DNA of 64,000 bases from Bradyrhizobium sp. NAS96.2. Lineage in GTDB: Bacteria > Pseudomonadota > Alphaproteobacteria > Rhizobiales > Xanthobacteraceae. The stretch lies in the NCBI RefSeq assembly GCF_001908235.1, contig NZ_LGHK01000047.1, positions 1 to 64,000 on the forward strand. The letters are read 5' to 3'. Positions 36,079 through 44,551 of this stretch are shown here, piece by piece. How positions within the stretch are numbered: the stretch's first letter is position 1; every line of letters begins with the position of its first letter. Below the pieces are notes generated by a model that was not told the DNA's origin, made no database searches, and saw only the letters and a program-made list of their open reading frames with translations. Made by a program: the position numbers and the translations under genes.

Positions 36079-37965
36079 TTAAAGGAAACCGATCGATATC
36101 CAGGGGAAGATGGCAACGATGATCAGGCCGATCAACAGCGCCAGCATGTAGCCCCAGATCGGCCGGATACCCTCGGCCGGATCGACGCGCCCGATGGCGC
36201 AGGCGGCATAATAGCCGACGCCGAACGGCGGCGCGAACAGTCCGATGCCCATCGCCAGGATGATGATCATGGCATAGTGCACCTCGTGGACGCCGACCTG
36301 GTGGGCAATCGGAAACAGCAGCGGCCCGAACAGCACGATCGCCGGAATACCCTCGAGCACGCTGCCGAGGATCACGAAGGCCAGAATCGAGACCGCGATG
36401 AAGGTCGCCGAACCGCCGGGCAGCCCGGTCATCGCGGCCGCCAACGCCCGTGAGAAACCGGACTGGGTCAGGCCCCAGGCCATGCCGGTCGCGGTGCCGA
36501 TGATGAACAGGATCGCGCCCGACAGGCACGCCGTGTCGATCAGCATCGGCACCAGCCGGCGCCAGTTGAACTTGCGGTAGATCAGGAGGCCGATGACGAA
36601 GGCGTAGACGATGCCGATGGTCGAAACTTCGGTGGCGGTGGCGATGCCTTCGACCACGGCATAGCGGATCACGAAGGGCAGGGCCAATGCGGGCAGGGCG
36701 AACACGAGAGCCTTGCCGATCTCGCTGCCGGTTGCGCGCTGCACGTGGCTGCGGTCCTCGCCGCGGTAGCGCCACCACACCAGCCCCGACAGTGTGATCG
36801 CGAGCACGACGCCCGGCAGCAGGCCGCCGGTGAACAACGCCGAGATCGAGACGCCGGTGACCGAGCCGATCGTGATCAGGACCAGGCTCGGCGGAATGGT
36901 TTCGGTCTGGGCGCCGGTGGCGGCGAGCAGGGCGACCAGATCGCCCGGCTTGGCGCCGCGCTGCTTCATTTCCGGGAACAGCACGGGCGCGACGGCAGCC
37001 ATGTCGGCGGCCTTCGACCCGGAAATGCCTGACACCAGGTACATGGCGCCGACCAGCACGTAATGCAGGCCGCCGCGAACGTGCCCGAGCAGGCTCGCGA
37101 GGAACGCGACCATCGCGCGCGCCATGCCGGTCATCTCGATCAGCAGGCCGAGGAAGACGAACAACGGCACCGACAGCAGAATCAGATGGCTCATGCCCTC
37201 GTCCATCCGGCCGACCAGCACCATCAGCGGCGTGCGCGTGGTCAGCGCCAGATAGCCGAAGATCGCCATGCCGAAGGCAAAGCCGATCGGAACGCCGGCG
37301 AACACGCAGAAGCCGACCACGCCGACGAAGAAGATGATCAGATTGAGGTTGCCGAGCGGCCGCAGCAGCGGCTGCGCGAGCCAGAACAGACCGATCAACG
37401 CGACCACGGTCAGCGCCGCCAGCAGGAAGGTCTTGATGTCACCGACCCGCGCCAGCCGCAGCAGCGCGAACAGCGCCATCAGGCAGGTGCCGACCGGCAA
37501 TGCGGCCGCGCGCCAGGTGTTGGAGATCTGCAGCGCCGGCGTCGTAATGAAGCTTTCCTCGTAGGCGTATTCATAGGCCGGCCGCACGATCAGGATCAGG
37601 AACGCCAGCGCGGCGCAGGTCGCGACCACGTCGAGATAGGCCCACAGCCTCGGCCCGGCGCTCGCGACCAGCGCCGTCATCCGCATGTGCTCGCCGCGGC
37701 GGAATGCGACTGCCGACCCCAGCATGGCGAGCCACAGGAACAGGATCGACGCCAGCTCGTCGGACCAGATCAGCGGCGCATGCAGCACGTAGCGCGACAC
37801 CACGCCGGCGAACAGGATCACGACCTCGGCGACGACAAGGATCGCCGCCGGGATCTCGACCAGCCATCCGAGCGTCGCCTCGATGGAACCGAGAACAGAG
37901 CGGCGGCGAGGGGGCTGTGATGCCGCCTCGCCGGCCACGGCCGGCGTCATCTCGACATGAGCCAT
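36079..37965 (-). CDS. TRAP transporter fused small/large permease (DctQM)
   Basis: A 628-residue inner-membrane protein. Residues about 25-185 form the four-helix DctQ part (WSDELASILFLWLAMLGSAV, FRRGEHMRMTALV). Residues about 200-628 form the DctM elevator domain with about twelve helices (SVPLFVFLGLLIEMTGMA, SGISGSKAADMAAVAPVL, ATGAQTETIPPSLVLITIGS). It couples Na+ gradients to uptake of the acid delivered by the binding protein encoded just upstream. GGGAG lies 8 nt before the ATG. Fused DctQM forms are well known. It sits between dctP and the ligase gene. Confidence 0.92.
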   Translation of the reverse strand: MAHVEMTPAVAGEAASQPPRRRSVLGSIEATLGWLVEIPAAILVVAEVVILFAGVVSRYVLHAPLIWSDELASILFLWLAMLGSAVAFRRGEHMRMTALVASAGPRLWAYLDVVATCAALAFLILIVRPAYEYAYEESFITTPALQISNTWRAAALPVGTCLMALFALLRLARVGDIKTFLLAALTVVALIGLFWLAQPLLRPLGNLNLIIFFVGVVGFCVFAGVPIGFAFGMAIFGYLALTTRTPLMVLVGRMDEGMSHLILLSVPLFVFLGLLIEMTGMARAMVAFLASLLGHVRGGLHYVLVGAMYLVSGISGSKAADMAAVAPVLFPEMKQRGAKPGDLVALLAATGAQTETIPPSLVLITIGSVTGVSISALFTGGLLPGVVLAITLSGLVWWRYRGEDRSHVQRATGSEIGKALVFALPALALPFVIRYAVVEGIATATEVSTIGIVYAFVIGLLIYRKFNWRRLVPMLIDTACLSGAILFIIGTATGMAWGLTQSGFSRALAAAMTGLPGGSATFIAVSILAFVILGSVLEGIPAIVLFGPLLFPIAHQVGVHEVHYAMIIILAMGIGLFAPPFGVGYYAACAIGRVDPAEGIRPIWGYMLALLIGLIIVAIFPWISIGFL

Positions 37966-38002
37966 AGCAAATCTCCCGCTGGCGAGCCTCCCGCTTGATC
38001 GA

Positions 38003-39022
38003 TCAGGACAGTTTGCCGACGGACTTCTCGAGCAGATCCCAGGCCTTCTCGCCGTACTTGCCCTTCCACTCGGCGTAGAAGCCGGCGGTCCGGAGCTTGT
38101 CGCGGAACGGCCCGACCTCGGGCTGGTTGAACAACAGGCCCTTGCCGGTCAGTTCCTGCTTCACGGTGGCGTTCAGCTTCTCGGTGTCCTCGCGCTCCTT
38201 GACGGCCGCCGCGTTGACGTTCTTGGCGACGATGGCCTTGATATCATCAGGCAGCGCCGCCCAGGCCCGGCGGTTCATCAGGAACCAGAAGCCGTCCCAC
38301 ATGTGGTTGGTCAGCGAGCAGTACTTCTGCACCTCGTAGAGCTTCGCGGCAGAGATCAGCGCCAGCGGGTTTTCCTGGCCCTCGACGATCTTGGTCTGCA
38401 GCGCCGAATAGACCTCGCTGAAATTGATCGAGGCGGGCGATGCATTGAACGCCTTGAACATCGAGGTCCACAGCGGCGACACCGGCACGCGGATCTTGAA
38501 GCCCTTGAGATCGTCGGGACCGTTGATCGGCTTGGTCGAGGACGTGGTCTGGCGGAAGCCGTTGTCCCAGATCTTGTCCATGACCTCGAGGCCGGCCTTG
38601 TTGATCTCGCCGCGCACATAGGCGCCGAGCTCGCCATCCATGGCCTTCCAGACCGTGGGATAGTCAGGGAACGCGAAACCGATGCCGTTGATCGAGGCCG
38701 CCGGCACCAGGGTCGCCAGGATCAGGCCGGACAACGTGAAGAACTCGACACCGCCGGAGCGCACCTGGCTCAGCATGTCCGTATCGGAACCGAGCTGGCT
38801 GTTCGGGAACACCTGCAGATCAAACCGGCCGTTGGTCTCGGTCTTGATCGCCGCGGCCATCTCCCGGGCGCGCGCCACGAACGGGTGCGACTCCGGCAGG
38901 TTGTTGGCGAACTTGTAGGAGAACTCGGCCGACTGGGCGCGCGCGACATACGGCGCGCCAATTCCGCCCAGAACGGCGGAAGCGGCGGAGACCTTCAGCA
39001 GCGTGCGTCGTGAAAAGCTCAT
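38003..39022 (-). CDS. TRAP transporter solute-binding protein (DctP family)
   Basis: A 339-residue periplasmic binding protein. The twin-arginine-like signal SRRTLLKVSAASAV is followed by cleavage near ARA|QS. DctP features include FPNSQLGSDTDMLSQVRSGG, the ligand-binding Arg segment LKGFKIRVPVSPLWTSM, and EVYSALQTKIVEGQENPL. GAGGGAG precedes ATG 39022. It is first in the transport operon. The substrate is probably a carboxylate, given the co-encoded acyl-CoA ligase, but cannot be named. Confidence 0.92.
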   Translation of the reverse strand: MSFSRRTLLKVSAASAVLGGIGAPYVARAQSAEFSYKFANNLPESHPFVARAREMAAAIKTETNGRFDLQVFPNSQLGSDTDMLSQVRSGGVEFFTLSGLILATLVPAASINGIGFAFPDYPTVWKAMDGELGAYVRGEINKAGLEVMDKIWDNGFRQTTSSTKPINGPDDLKGFKIRVPVSPLWTSMFKAFNASPASINFSEVYSALQTKIVEGQENPLALISAAKLYEVQKYCSLTNHMWDGFWFLMNRRAWAALPDDIKAIVAKNVNAAAVKEREDTEKLNATVKQELTGKGLLFNQPEVGPFRDKLRTAGFYAEWKGKYGEKAWDLLEKSVGKLS

Positions 39023-39397
39023 TGGTGTTGCTCCCTCGAGAGGCTTGTTGTTGTTCTGAGATGCCATCCTATACGGACCTGATGCCGCGGGGTCACCAGC
39101 GATCTCTGCACAGCTGGGGCTTATTGCAGCGTCCGTACGCCGCGGCAATATCGGCTTTCTAACGAGACGCGTGCGCGTCGATCGCGGTGCGATCCAGATG
39201 GGCTGGACCGACGGTCGGGATCGGTCAGGACAGACGCCTGGCTGCGGTCCGGTGCGAAGATTTCCAACTAAATATCTGATCTAATTGTAGATATAAATAT
39301 TCCATAATATACCTTATGCGAATTACAGATATGGGCCGGTGGTGCCTGGGGTGATGCAACGCGGGACGCCCTCCGCGACCCGACGGCCGCATGCCGC
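39023..39397. other. AT-rich intergenic region at the NRPS operon boundary
   Basis: These 375 bases lie between the ACAD gene (end of the NRPS operon) and dctP. About 39265-39330 is strikingly AT-rich for this genome. It must hold the dctP promoter and may mark an insertion boundary of the NRPS genes. No gene is supported. Confidence 0.5.
39272..39294. promoter_or_regulatory. Palindrome ATATCT-N11-AGATAT
   Basis: 6-bp arms separated by 11 bases give a T-N11-A core, the form of a LysR-type regulator box. A nested dyad ATCTA-N4-TAGAT (39279-39292) lies inside. It sits about 250 bp upstream of dctP. No LysR gene is in the window, so the binding protein is unknown. Confidence 0.3.
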
Positions 39398-40588
39398 TCA
39401 CGACATCGAGGCGACCACCTCCAGCATCACCTCCGTTGCGCCGCCGGCAATGGGAAGGACGCGCGCGTCACGCGCGATGCGCTCGATCGGGCTCTCACGC
39501 ATGACGCCCATGGCGCCGTGGAACTGGACGCAGGCATACGCGACCTCGTTGACGAGTTCGGCGCAGATGGCTTTCAACATCGAGATCTCGCGGATGCAAT
39601 CGTCGTCCGCCGCCATGCGCCACGCGGTGGCATAGAGAAACTCGCGGTTTGCCTCGACCTTCGCGGCGAGCATCGCGAGGCGTTGACGGATCGCCTGCAA
39701 GTCCCACAGGACGCCCCCGAATGCGCGGCGAGCTTTCACGTGGGCAAGGGTCATATCGATCGCCGCTTGGGCCATCCCGATCGCCATGGCGGCGAGGACG
39801 AGGCGCTCGTTCTGGAAGTTGCGCATGATTGAGTAGAAGCCCTGCCCCTCGGCGCCCAGCACGTTTTCGGCGGGGACCCGGCAACCGTCGAAGACGAGTT
39901 CCGCGGTGTCGGAGGAGCGCCAGCCCTGCTTGTCCAGTACGCGACCGACGCTGAAGCCCGGCGTGCCTTTCTCGACGAGGAACATCGTGATCCCGTTGCT
40001 TCCTGCCGAGGGATTGGTCTTGGCTGCGACGCAGTAGAGATCCGCGTGGACGCCGTTCGTGATGTAGAGCTTGGTGCCGTCGAGGATGTAGGAGTCGCCC
40101 TCCCGGAGCGCGCGCGTGCGGATGGCCTTCACGTCCGAGCCGGCGTCCGGTTCCGTGATGGCAACCGCGGTGATCACCTCGCCGCGGATGATGCCCGGCA
40201 TCCAGCGGGCCCGCTGGGCTCTGGTCCCGTCATGAAAGACATACACGGACGCCATCTCGGCCTGGACCAGCATCGCATCGGCGACTCCGCCATAGGTCGA
40301 GCGCCCAAGCTCCTCGGCGAAAACTGTCGACGCGACCGCGTCCATCTCGGCGCCGCCATACCCGCCCGGGTAACGGATACCGAAGAAACCGAGCTCGCCC
40401 ATGCGGCGCAGGACCGGACGGGGAATGAACCCCTGCTCTTCCCAGCCATCCGCGCAGGGCTTGATCTCCTCCTCGACGAACCGGCGGACCTGATCCCGCA
40501 GCAGCTCATACTCCGCCGCCGTCCAGGGCAACCCCGGTCCTCGCGCCGGTCCCAAAGCTTTGTCCATCATGTTCGTGCGCTCTGCCAT
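39398..40588 (-). CDS. Acyl-CoA-dehydrogenase-family flavoprotein of the NRPS operon
   Basis: A 396-residue FAD enzyme. Family motifs are AVAITEPDAGSDVKAIRT, QGWRSSDTAELVFDGCRVP and CVQFHGAMGVMRESPIERIA. The MCAD-type catalytic Glu (YEGT) is replaced (PIAGGAT), while Glu261 in FQNERLVLAA matches the isovaleryl-CoA dehydrogenase position, which is also used by aminoacyl-carrier-protein dehydrogenases such as prolyl-PCP oxidases. Located 47 nt after the NRPS gene, it probably oxidises the PCP-bound aminoacyl group. An ordinary acyl-CoA substrate remains possible. Start MAERTNMMDK at 40588. Confidence 0.85.
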   Translation of the reverse strand: MAERTNMMDKALGPARGPGLPWTAAEYELLRDQVRRFVEEEIKPCADGWEEQGFIPRPVLRRMGELGFFGIRYPGGYGGAEMDAVASTVFAEELGRSTYGGVADAMLVQAEMASVYVFHDGTRAQRARWMPGIIRGEVITAVAITEPDAGSDVKAIRTRALREGDSYILDGTKLYITNGVHADLYCVAAKTNPSAGSNGITMFLVEKGTPGFSVGRVLDKQGWRSSDTAELVFDGCRVPAENVLGAEGQGFYSIMRNFQNERLVLAAMAIGMAQAAIDMTLAHVKARRAFGGVLWDLQAIRQRLAMLAAKVEANREFLYATAWRMAADDDCIREISMLKAICAELVNEVAYACVQFHGAMGVMRESPIERIARDARVLPIAGGATEVMLEVVASMS

Positions 40589-40635
40589 CAGTCCAACGCA
40601 AATGTTTCCGTCCGGATCGGGAGCGTTCCGCCACG

Positions 40636-42603
40636 CTACAGTTCGATTTCCTCTCTCGGTCCCTCCGATGCGGAAGCGGCTTCGGAATGGGCCACCCAGC
40701 GCATCCCGTCGATCACTTCCGCCAGTTCGGACAGTGTCGGGCGCTCGAACAGGTTGCGAATCTGCACGTCGACGCCGAAGACCTTTCGCATCCGCGCGAC
40801 CGCCCGCACCACCAGCAGCGACTCGCCGCCCAGCTCGAAGAAGTTGTCGCGACGGCCGATCGACTTGACCTTCAGCAGATCGCACCACAACGCCGCCAGC
40901 GTCTTTTCGGTCTCCGTCGCGGGAGCGGTGAATTCCTGCGCTGACCGGATGTTTTCCGCCGTCGGCTCGGGCAGCGAGGTGCGGTCGACCTTGCCGTTGG
41001 AGGTGAGCGGCATCCGCTCAAGGCGAACATAGTGCGTCGGAATCATCGACTCCAACAGCTCTTCGGCCAGGTGGGCGCGCAGGTCCGCCACGGTCAGAGC
41101 GTCTGGCGAGACGTAGTAGGCCGCAAGTCGAGCCATGCCGCCTCCGGCCGCGGACGGTTCGATGACGACGACCGCACATTCCTGCACCTGCGGGTGCTTG
41201 AGAAGCCGCGCTTCGATCTCGCCGAGCTCGACACGCGCACCACCGACCTTCACCTGATGATCTGCACGGCCGAGAAATTCCAGGCGTCCTTCCGGACTCC
41301 AGCGGGCAAGATCGCCCGTCTTGTATAGCCGCAGCTTCGTGAACCCGTCTCGGGGATCGATCGCCGTGCGGAAACGGTCGTCGGTCAGGTCAGGCCGATT
41401 GAAATAGCCCCTCGCGAGGCCGTCGCCGGCAATGAACATCTCACCGATGATGCCGGGACCGGTCGGCTGATATGCTTCGCTGAGGACGTAGATTCCGGCA
41501 TTGGCGGCCGGAACGCCGATCGGGACCGAGCCCGCTTGATCCCGGTCGATGTCGAAACGGTGAATCATGCAGCCTACCGTGGCTTCGGTTGGTCCGTATT
41601 CGTTGTAGATCTCGACCGGATGCGGGATGGCTTTCGTGATGTCGCGGGCCAGCTCGGTCTTGAAGTCCTCACCGCCCACGATGAATTTCCGCAGGCGTGT
41701 GGTTTCAAGATTGCGGTCGCGAATCATCGCCAGATGCGCCGGCGTCAGCTTCATGATGTCGACGGCATTGTCGTCGATGACCTTGAGCACGACCATACTC
41801 TGCACGCCGGGATCACCGAGATAGACCACGATGCGGCCGCCGGTGATGAGGGGCGTAAAGAGCGTCGTGACGGTCAGGTCGAAAGCGAGAGAGGAGAACA
41901 GAGGCCAGGCCAGACGTTCGCCGGAACTGTAGACCTGGGCGGCCCACCAGATGTAATTCACCAGGCTCCGGTGCGCGATCTCGACGCCCTTGGGTGTGCC
42001 GGTCGAGCCGGAGGTGAAGATGATATAGGCGGTGCCGTCCGGCGTGGCAGCGGACGGCCGGGCAGAGTCGGGTTGACGCGCAATCGAAGCGAAATCGGCG
42101 TCGAGCACGACAATCTCGGCAAGATCGGGGGAAATGGCGGCTTCCAGGCGCGCCTGCGTGATCGCGACTGGCGACCGCCCGTCGGTTCCGTCGGAAATAT
42201 CCGTCAGGATCGTTGCGATGCGCCCCTTCGGCGTTGCCGCGTCCACCGGCACATAGGCTGCGCCGGATTTCAGGACACCCAGGATCGCGACGACGACCTC
42301 AATGGAGTGCTCCATGAACACGACGGCAATCCGACCCGGCCCCACGCCGATCGCGCTCAAATGCGCGGCCATCTGATTGGAGCGTCCGTCGAGCTGCCGG
42401 TACGTCAGCATGACATCGCCGAAGCGGATCGCTTCAGCGTCCGGGCTACGCGTCACCCGGTCACGAAACAGATCGATGATCGTCCGGTCCGACGGGTAGC
42501 TCGCCGCCGTGGCGTTGTACGCGACAACCAGCGTTTGATGATCGGCACTGTTCAGAAGGGGAAGCGCTACGCCCTCCTCCACAATGGGCAGGACTTCATT
42601 CAT
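40636..42603 (-). CDS. Single-module NRPS: adenylation-PCP, predicted asparagine-activating
   Basis: A 655-residue protein without a condensation domain. The adenylation domain (about 40-545) has IIFTSGSTGTPKGVE at 194-208, YGPTEA near 337, KTGDLARW and catalytic Lys538 in NGKVD. The carrier domain (about 565-640) has LGGESLL with phosphopantetheine Ser595. The ten specificity residues read D242 L243 T246 K285 I308 G310 E335 V343 G344 K538 (DLTKIGEVGK), one change from the published Asn code DLTKLGEVGK. The C-terminus ends in acidic EEIEL, like docking tails. ATG 42603 has GGAG 8 nt upstream. Encoded with a thioesterase, PPTase and dehydrogenase. Confidence 0.9.
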   Translation of the reverse strand: MNEVLPIVEEGVALPLLNSADHQTLVVAYNATAASYPSDRTIIDLFRDRVTRSPDAEAIRFGDVMLTYRQLDGRSNQMAAHLSAIGVGPGRIAVVFMEHSIEVVVAILGVLKSGAAYVPVDAATPKGRIATILTDISDGTDGRSPVAITQARLEAAISPDLAEIVVLDADFASIARQPDSARPSAATPDGTAYIIFTSGSTGTPKGVEIAHRSLVNYIWWAAQVYSSGERLAWPLFSSLAFDLTVTTLFTPLITGGRIVVYLGDPGVQSMVVLKVIDDNAVDIMKLTPAHLAMIRDRNLETTRLRKFIVGGEDFKTELARDITKAIPHPVEIYNEYGPTEATVGCMIHRFDIDRDQAGSVPIGVPAANAGIYVLSEAYQPTGPGIIGEMFIAGDGLARGYFNRPDLTDDRFRTAIDPRDGFTKLRLYKTGDLARWSPEGRLEFLGRADHQVKVGGARVELGEIEARLLKHPQVQECAVVVIEPSAAGGGMARLAAYYVSPDALTVADLRAHLAEELLESMIPTHYVRLERMPLTSNGKVDRTSLPEPTAENIRSAQEFTAPATETEKTLAALWCDLLKVKSIGRRDNFFELGGESLLVVRAVARMRKVFGVDVQIRNLFERPTLSELAEVIDGMRWVAHSEAASASEGPREEIEL

Positions 42604-42655
42604 GAACCACGCTCCATCAAGCAATCAATAATCAAATCGCGTCAGTGAAATTGCG

Positions 42656-43654
42656 TCAGTCGCTCGGCTCCTGGATTGCCTGGCGATAAAGCGCTGCGAT
42701 CGCGGACACGTCAGGTTCTTCCAGCATGGAGTCCGCGTGACAGCCCTCGGGCCCGAAAAAAAATTCGGCATGAGGCGCCGCACGAAGCCATCTGCGCGGC
42801 CCCGCACCCGATCGCAGCCAGGCCTTGTTCGGAAGGAATATGCATACCCGCCCCGAATACGGAGCGGGAACGTATTGCCGAAAGGCGGTGATCGCCGTGG
42901 ATTTGAGCCGGGCTCTGCTTGCCAGCACCAGGTCCGTCGCGATCGGCTCCTTGCCCTTCCGAACGAAGGTCACGAGACCGCGGAGACGACTGCTGAAATA
43001 TTGCAGACGAGCGCCGAACGTCGGCCGCTTCGCCATTTCGCGCTGAATTGCTTCGCGTCTGCTCCTGGCGGTGAAATAAAGCAGACGCGGTAGTTCCTGA
43101 TGGGTGGTCGGGTGAAGAGGGCCAAAGAGCGCGATGCATGGCACCTCCGCTCCGCGGCGTCCCAGGATTTTCGCGAGTTCGAAAGCAGTTGGAGCGCCGG
43201 AGCAATATCCGGCGATGATGTACGGACCCTTGGGCTGATACTCGACGATCTGGCGGGCGAAATACTCGGCGATATCTTCGACGCGGTCCATCGGCTCGCT
43301 CTGCCCATCGTAGCCGGTCGGTTGCAGTGCGTAGAATGGCTGATCGCCGCCTAGATGCTTCGACAGGTCCGAGAATGTGAACGGCGCCCCGACATGCCCG
43401 GGGACGGCGTAAATCGGCGTACGTGTTCCGCCAGACTGCAGGGGAATGATTGCAGGCTGTCGCGTGGCCGCCGTGGCCATATTCAGAAACGCGATGATCT
43501 CGCTTTTCCGGTCCTGCAACTGGTCGCGAAGCTCTGATGTGAGTGCGCCAGCCGGCGCGTTGCACCGCAGCCGGTCGCCCTCCACCCAGAGCCTGATGTC
43601 CCTGACCGCGAGGGCTGCGAGGAGCTCGGAAAACTGTATCAACTGCGCTGACAT
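42656..43654 (-). CDS. Docking domain-thioesterase protein with Cys nucleophile
   Basis: A 332-residue protein. Residues about 8-57 (LLAALAVRDIRLWVEGDRLR, then SELRDQLQDRKSEIIAFL) look like a TubC-type N-terminal docking domain. A type I-like thioesterase follows (about 65-330). The nucleophile elbow is AGYCSGAPTAFELA, with Cys151 in place of Ser. The catalytic Asp expected after the next strand is Gly (IALFGPLHP). His306 in GCHADSMLEEPDV is retained. It is transcribed before the NRPS and probably releases or rearranges its PCP-bound product. Cys-type TEs are known in beta-lactone (obafluorin) and monobactam (sulfazecin) assembly; a similar outcome here is only a suggestion. Confidence 0.85.
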   Translation of the reverse strand: MSAQLIQFSELLAALAVRDIRLWVEGDRLRCNAPAGALTSELRDQLQDRKSEIIAFLNMATAATRQPAIIPLQSGGTRTPIYAVPGHVGAPFTFSDLSKHLGGDQPFYALQPTGYDGQSEPMDRVEDIAEYFARQIVEYQPKGPYIIAGYCSGAPTAFELAKILGRRGAEVPCIALFGPLHPTTHQELPRLLYFTARSRREAIQREMAKRPTFGARLQYFSSRLRGLVTFVRKGKEPIATDLVLASRARLKSTAITAFRQYVPAPYSGRVCIFLPNKAWLRSGAGPRRWLRAAPHAEFFFGPEGCHADSMLEEPDVSAIAALYRQAIQEPSD

Positions 43655-43756
43655 GGGGCTAGCCCGTGCTCTCGTCTGCGACCGCCATGTGCGGGAGCGA
43701 AGTGCGGCGCGAATGAGCCCCCGTGCAGTCTAATGGACTTCGATGAGCCTGCTCGT

Positions 43757-44551
43757 TCAATGCGTAGTGACATCGCGCGAATGCCCGTTCGGGATGACCA
43801 CCACGCTCCCGATATACCCACTTCGAGGTATGAACCTTCGGACGACCCAATCCCTTTCATTCCAGGACAATGACTGTCCCAAGCCGCACCCCAAGGCCTT
43901 GGAGATAGCTTCCAACTGCGTCCAGCGCCGGAAGAAGCCTTCCAGGCGGTCTTCCGCGTCAAGGGCGGCGTAGGATCCGCCCTCGGAGGCGGAAAAGCAG
44001 AGCGCTGCAATTTCGTCCGCTTCGGGCACAGGGAGGACCGCCTCGATGTCCACGCCGACCTCTTGCCGCGTCGAGAGGGCGACGACCGCCACGTCGCCGG
44101 ATCGGGAGAAGCTGAAGCGCAGATCGCGCGCGGGCATGCGGTGCGACAAATAGGGTTTGCCAAGCGGTCCGTATTCCAGTTCGACGTCGGACGGCGAAAT
44201 TCCCAGTTTGGAAGCGAGAACCCGGCGCAACTGGCCGCGTCCAACAACAAAGCGGCGGCGGTCCCGCTCCAGCCTCACCCGCTCGGCGCGCCGGCGTTCC
44301 TCTTCGTTCAGGCCGACATCCATGACGCCAATGATGTCCGGTTCCGCATCGAGCGAGAATGCCAGGACCTCTAAGCCGTCATTCTCGAGAACTGGCACGA
44401 TCCTCCCGGATCTCAGCTCGACGGTTTCATCGAAGGAGCTCAGACTGCGCGACGCTGTTCCTCGGCCCGCACCCAATGCGCCGTCGCGATCGTCTCTGCC
44501 CGCGACGGAAGCTTGGCAAAAATCGGGCTCGGGGCGGCAGTCAGACGTCAT
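43757..44551 (-). CDS. Sfp-type 4'-phosphopantetheinyl transferase
   Basis: A 264-residue PPTase that would prime the carrier domain of the NRPS downstream. The markers are ELEYGPLGKPYL, LRFSFSRSGDVAVVALS, the Mg-binding VGVDIEAV and FFRRWTQLEAISKALGCGL, in which the usual Lys before the Glu is Leu. The N-terminal 45 residues are atypical and may indicate a later start. It is the first gene of the operon and is 102 nt from the thioesterase gene. It is probably cluster-dedicated rather than the fatty-acid AcpS. Confidence 0.88.
   Translation of the reverse strand: MTSDCRPEPDFCQASVAGRDDRDGALGAGRGTASRSLSSFDETVELRSGRIVPVLENDGLEVLAFSLDAEPDIIGVMDVGLNEEERRRAERVRLERDRRRFVVGRGQLRRVLASKLGISPSDVELEYGPLGKPYLSHRMPARDLRFSFSRSGDVAVVALSTRQEVGVDIEAVLPVPEADEIAALCFSASEGGSYAALDAEDRLEGFFRRWTQLEAISKALGCGLGQSLSWNERDWVVRRFIPRSGYIGSVVVIPNGHSRDVTTH

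Noticed and set aside
39398-44551. Pyrrole (prolyl-PCP oxidation) pathway
   Set aside because: The adenylation code is close to Asn, not the Pro code, although the enzyme set is similar.
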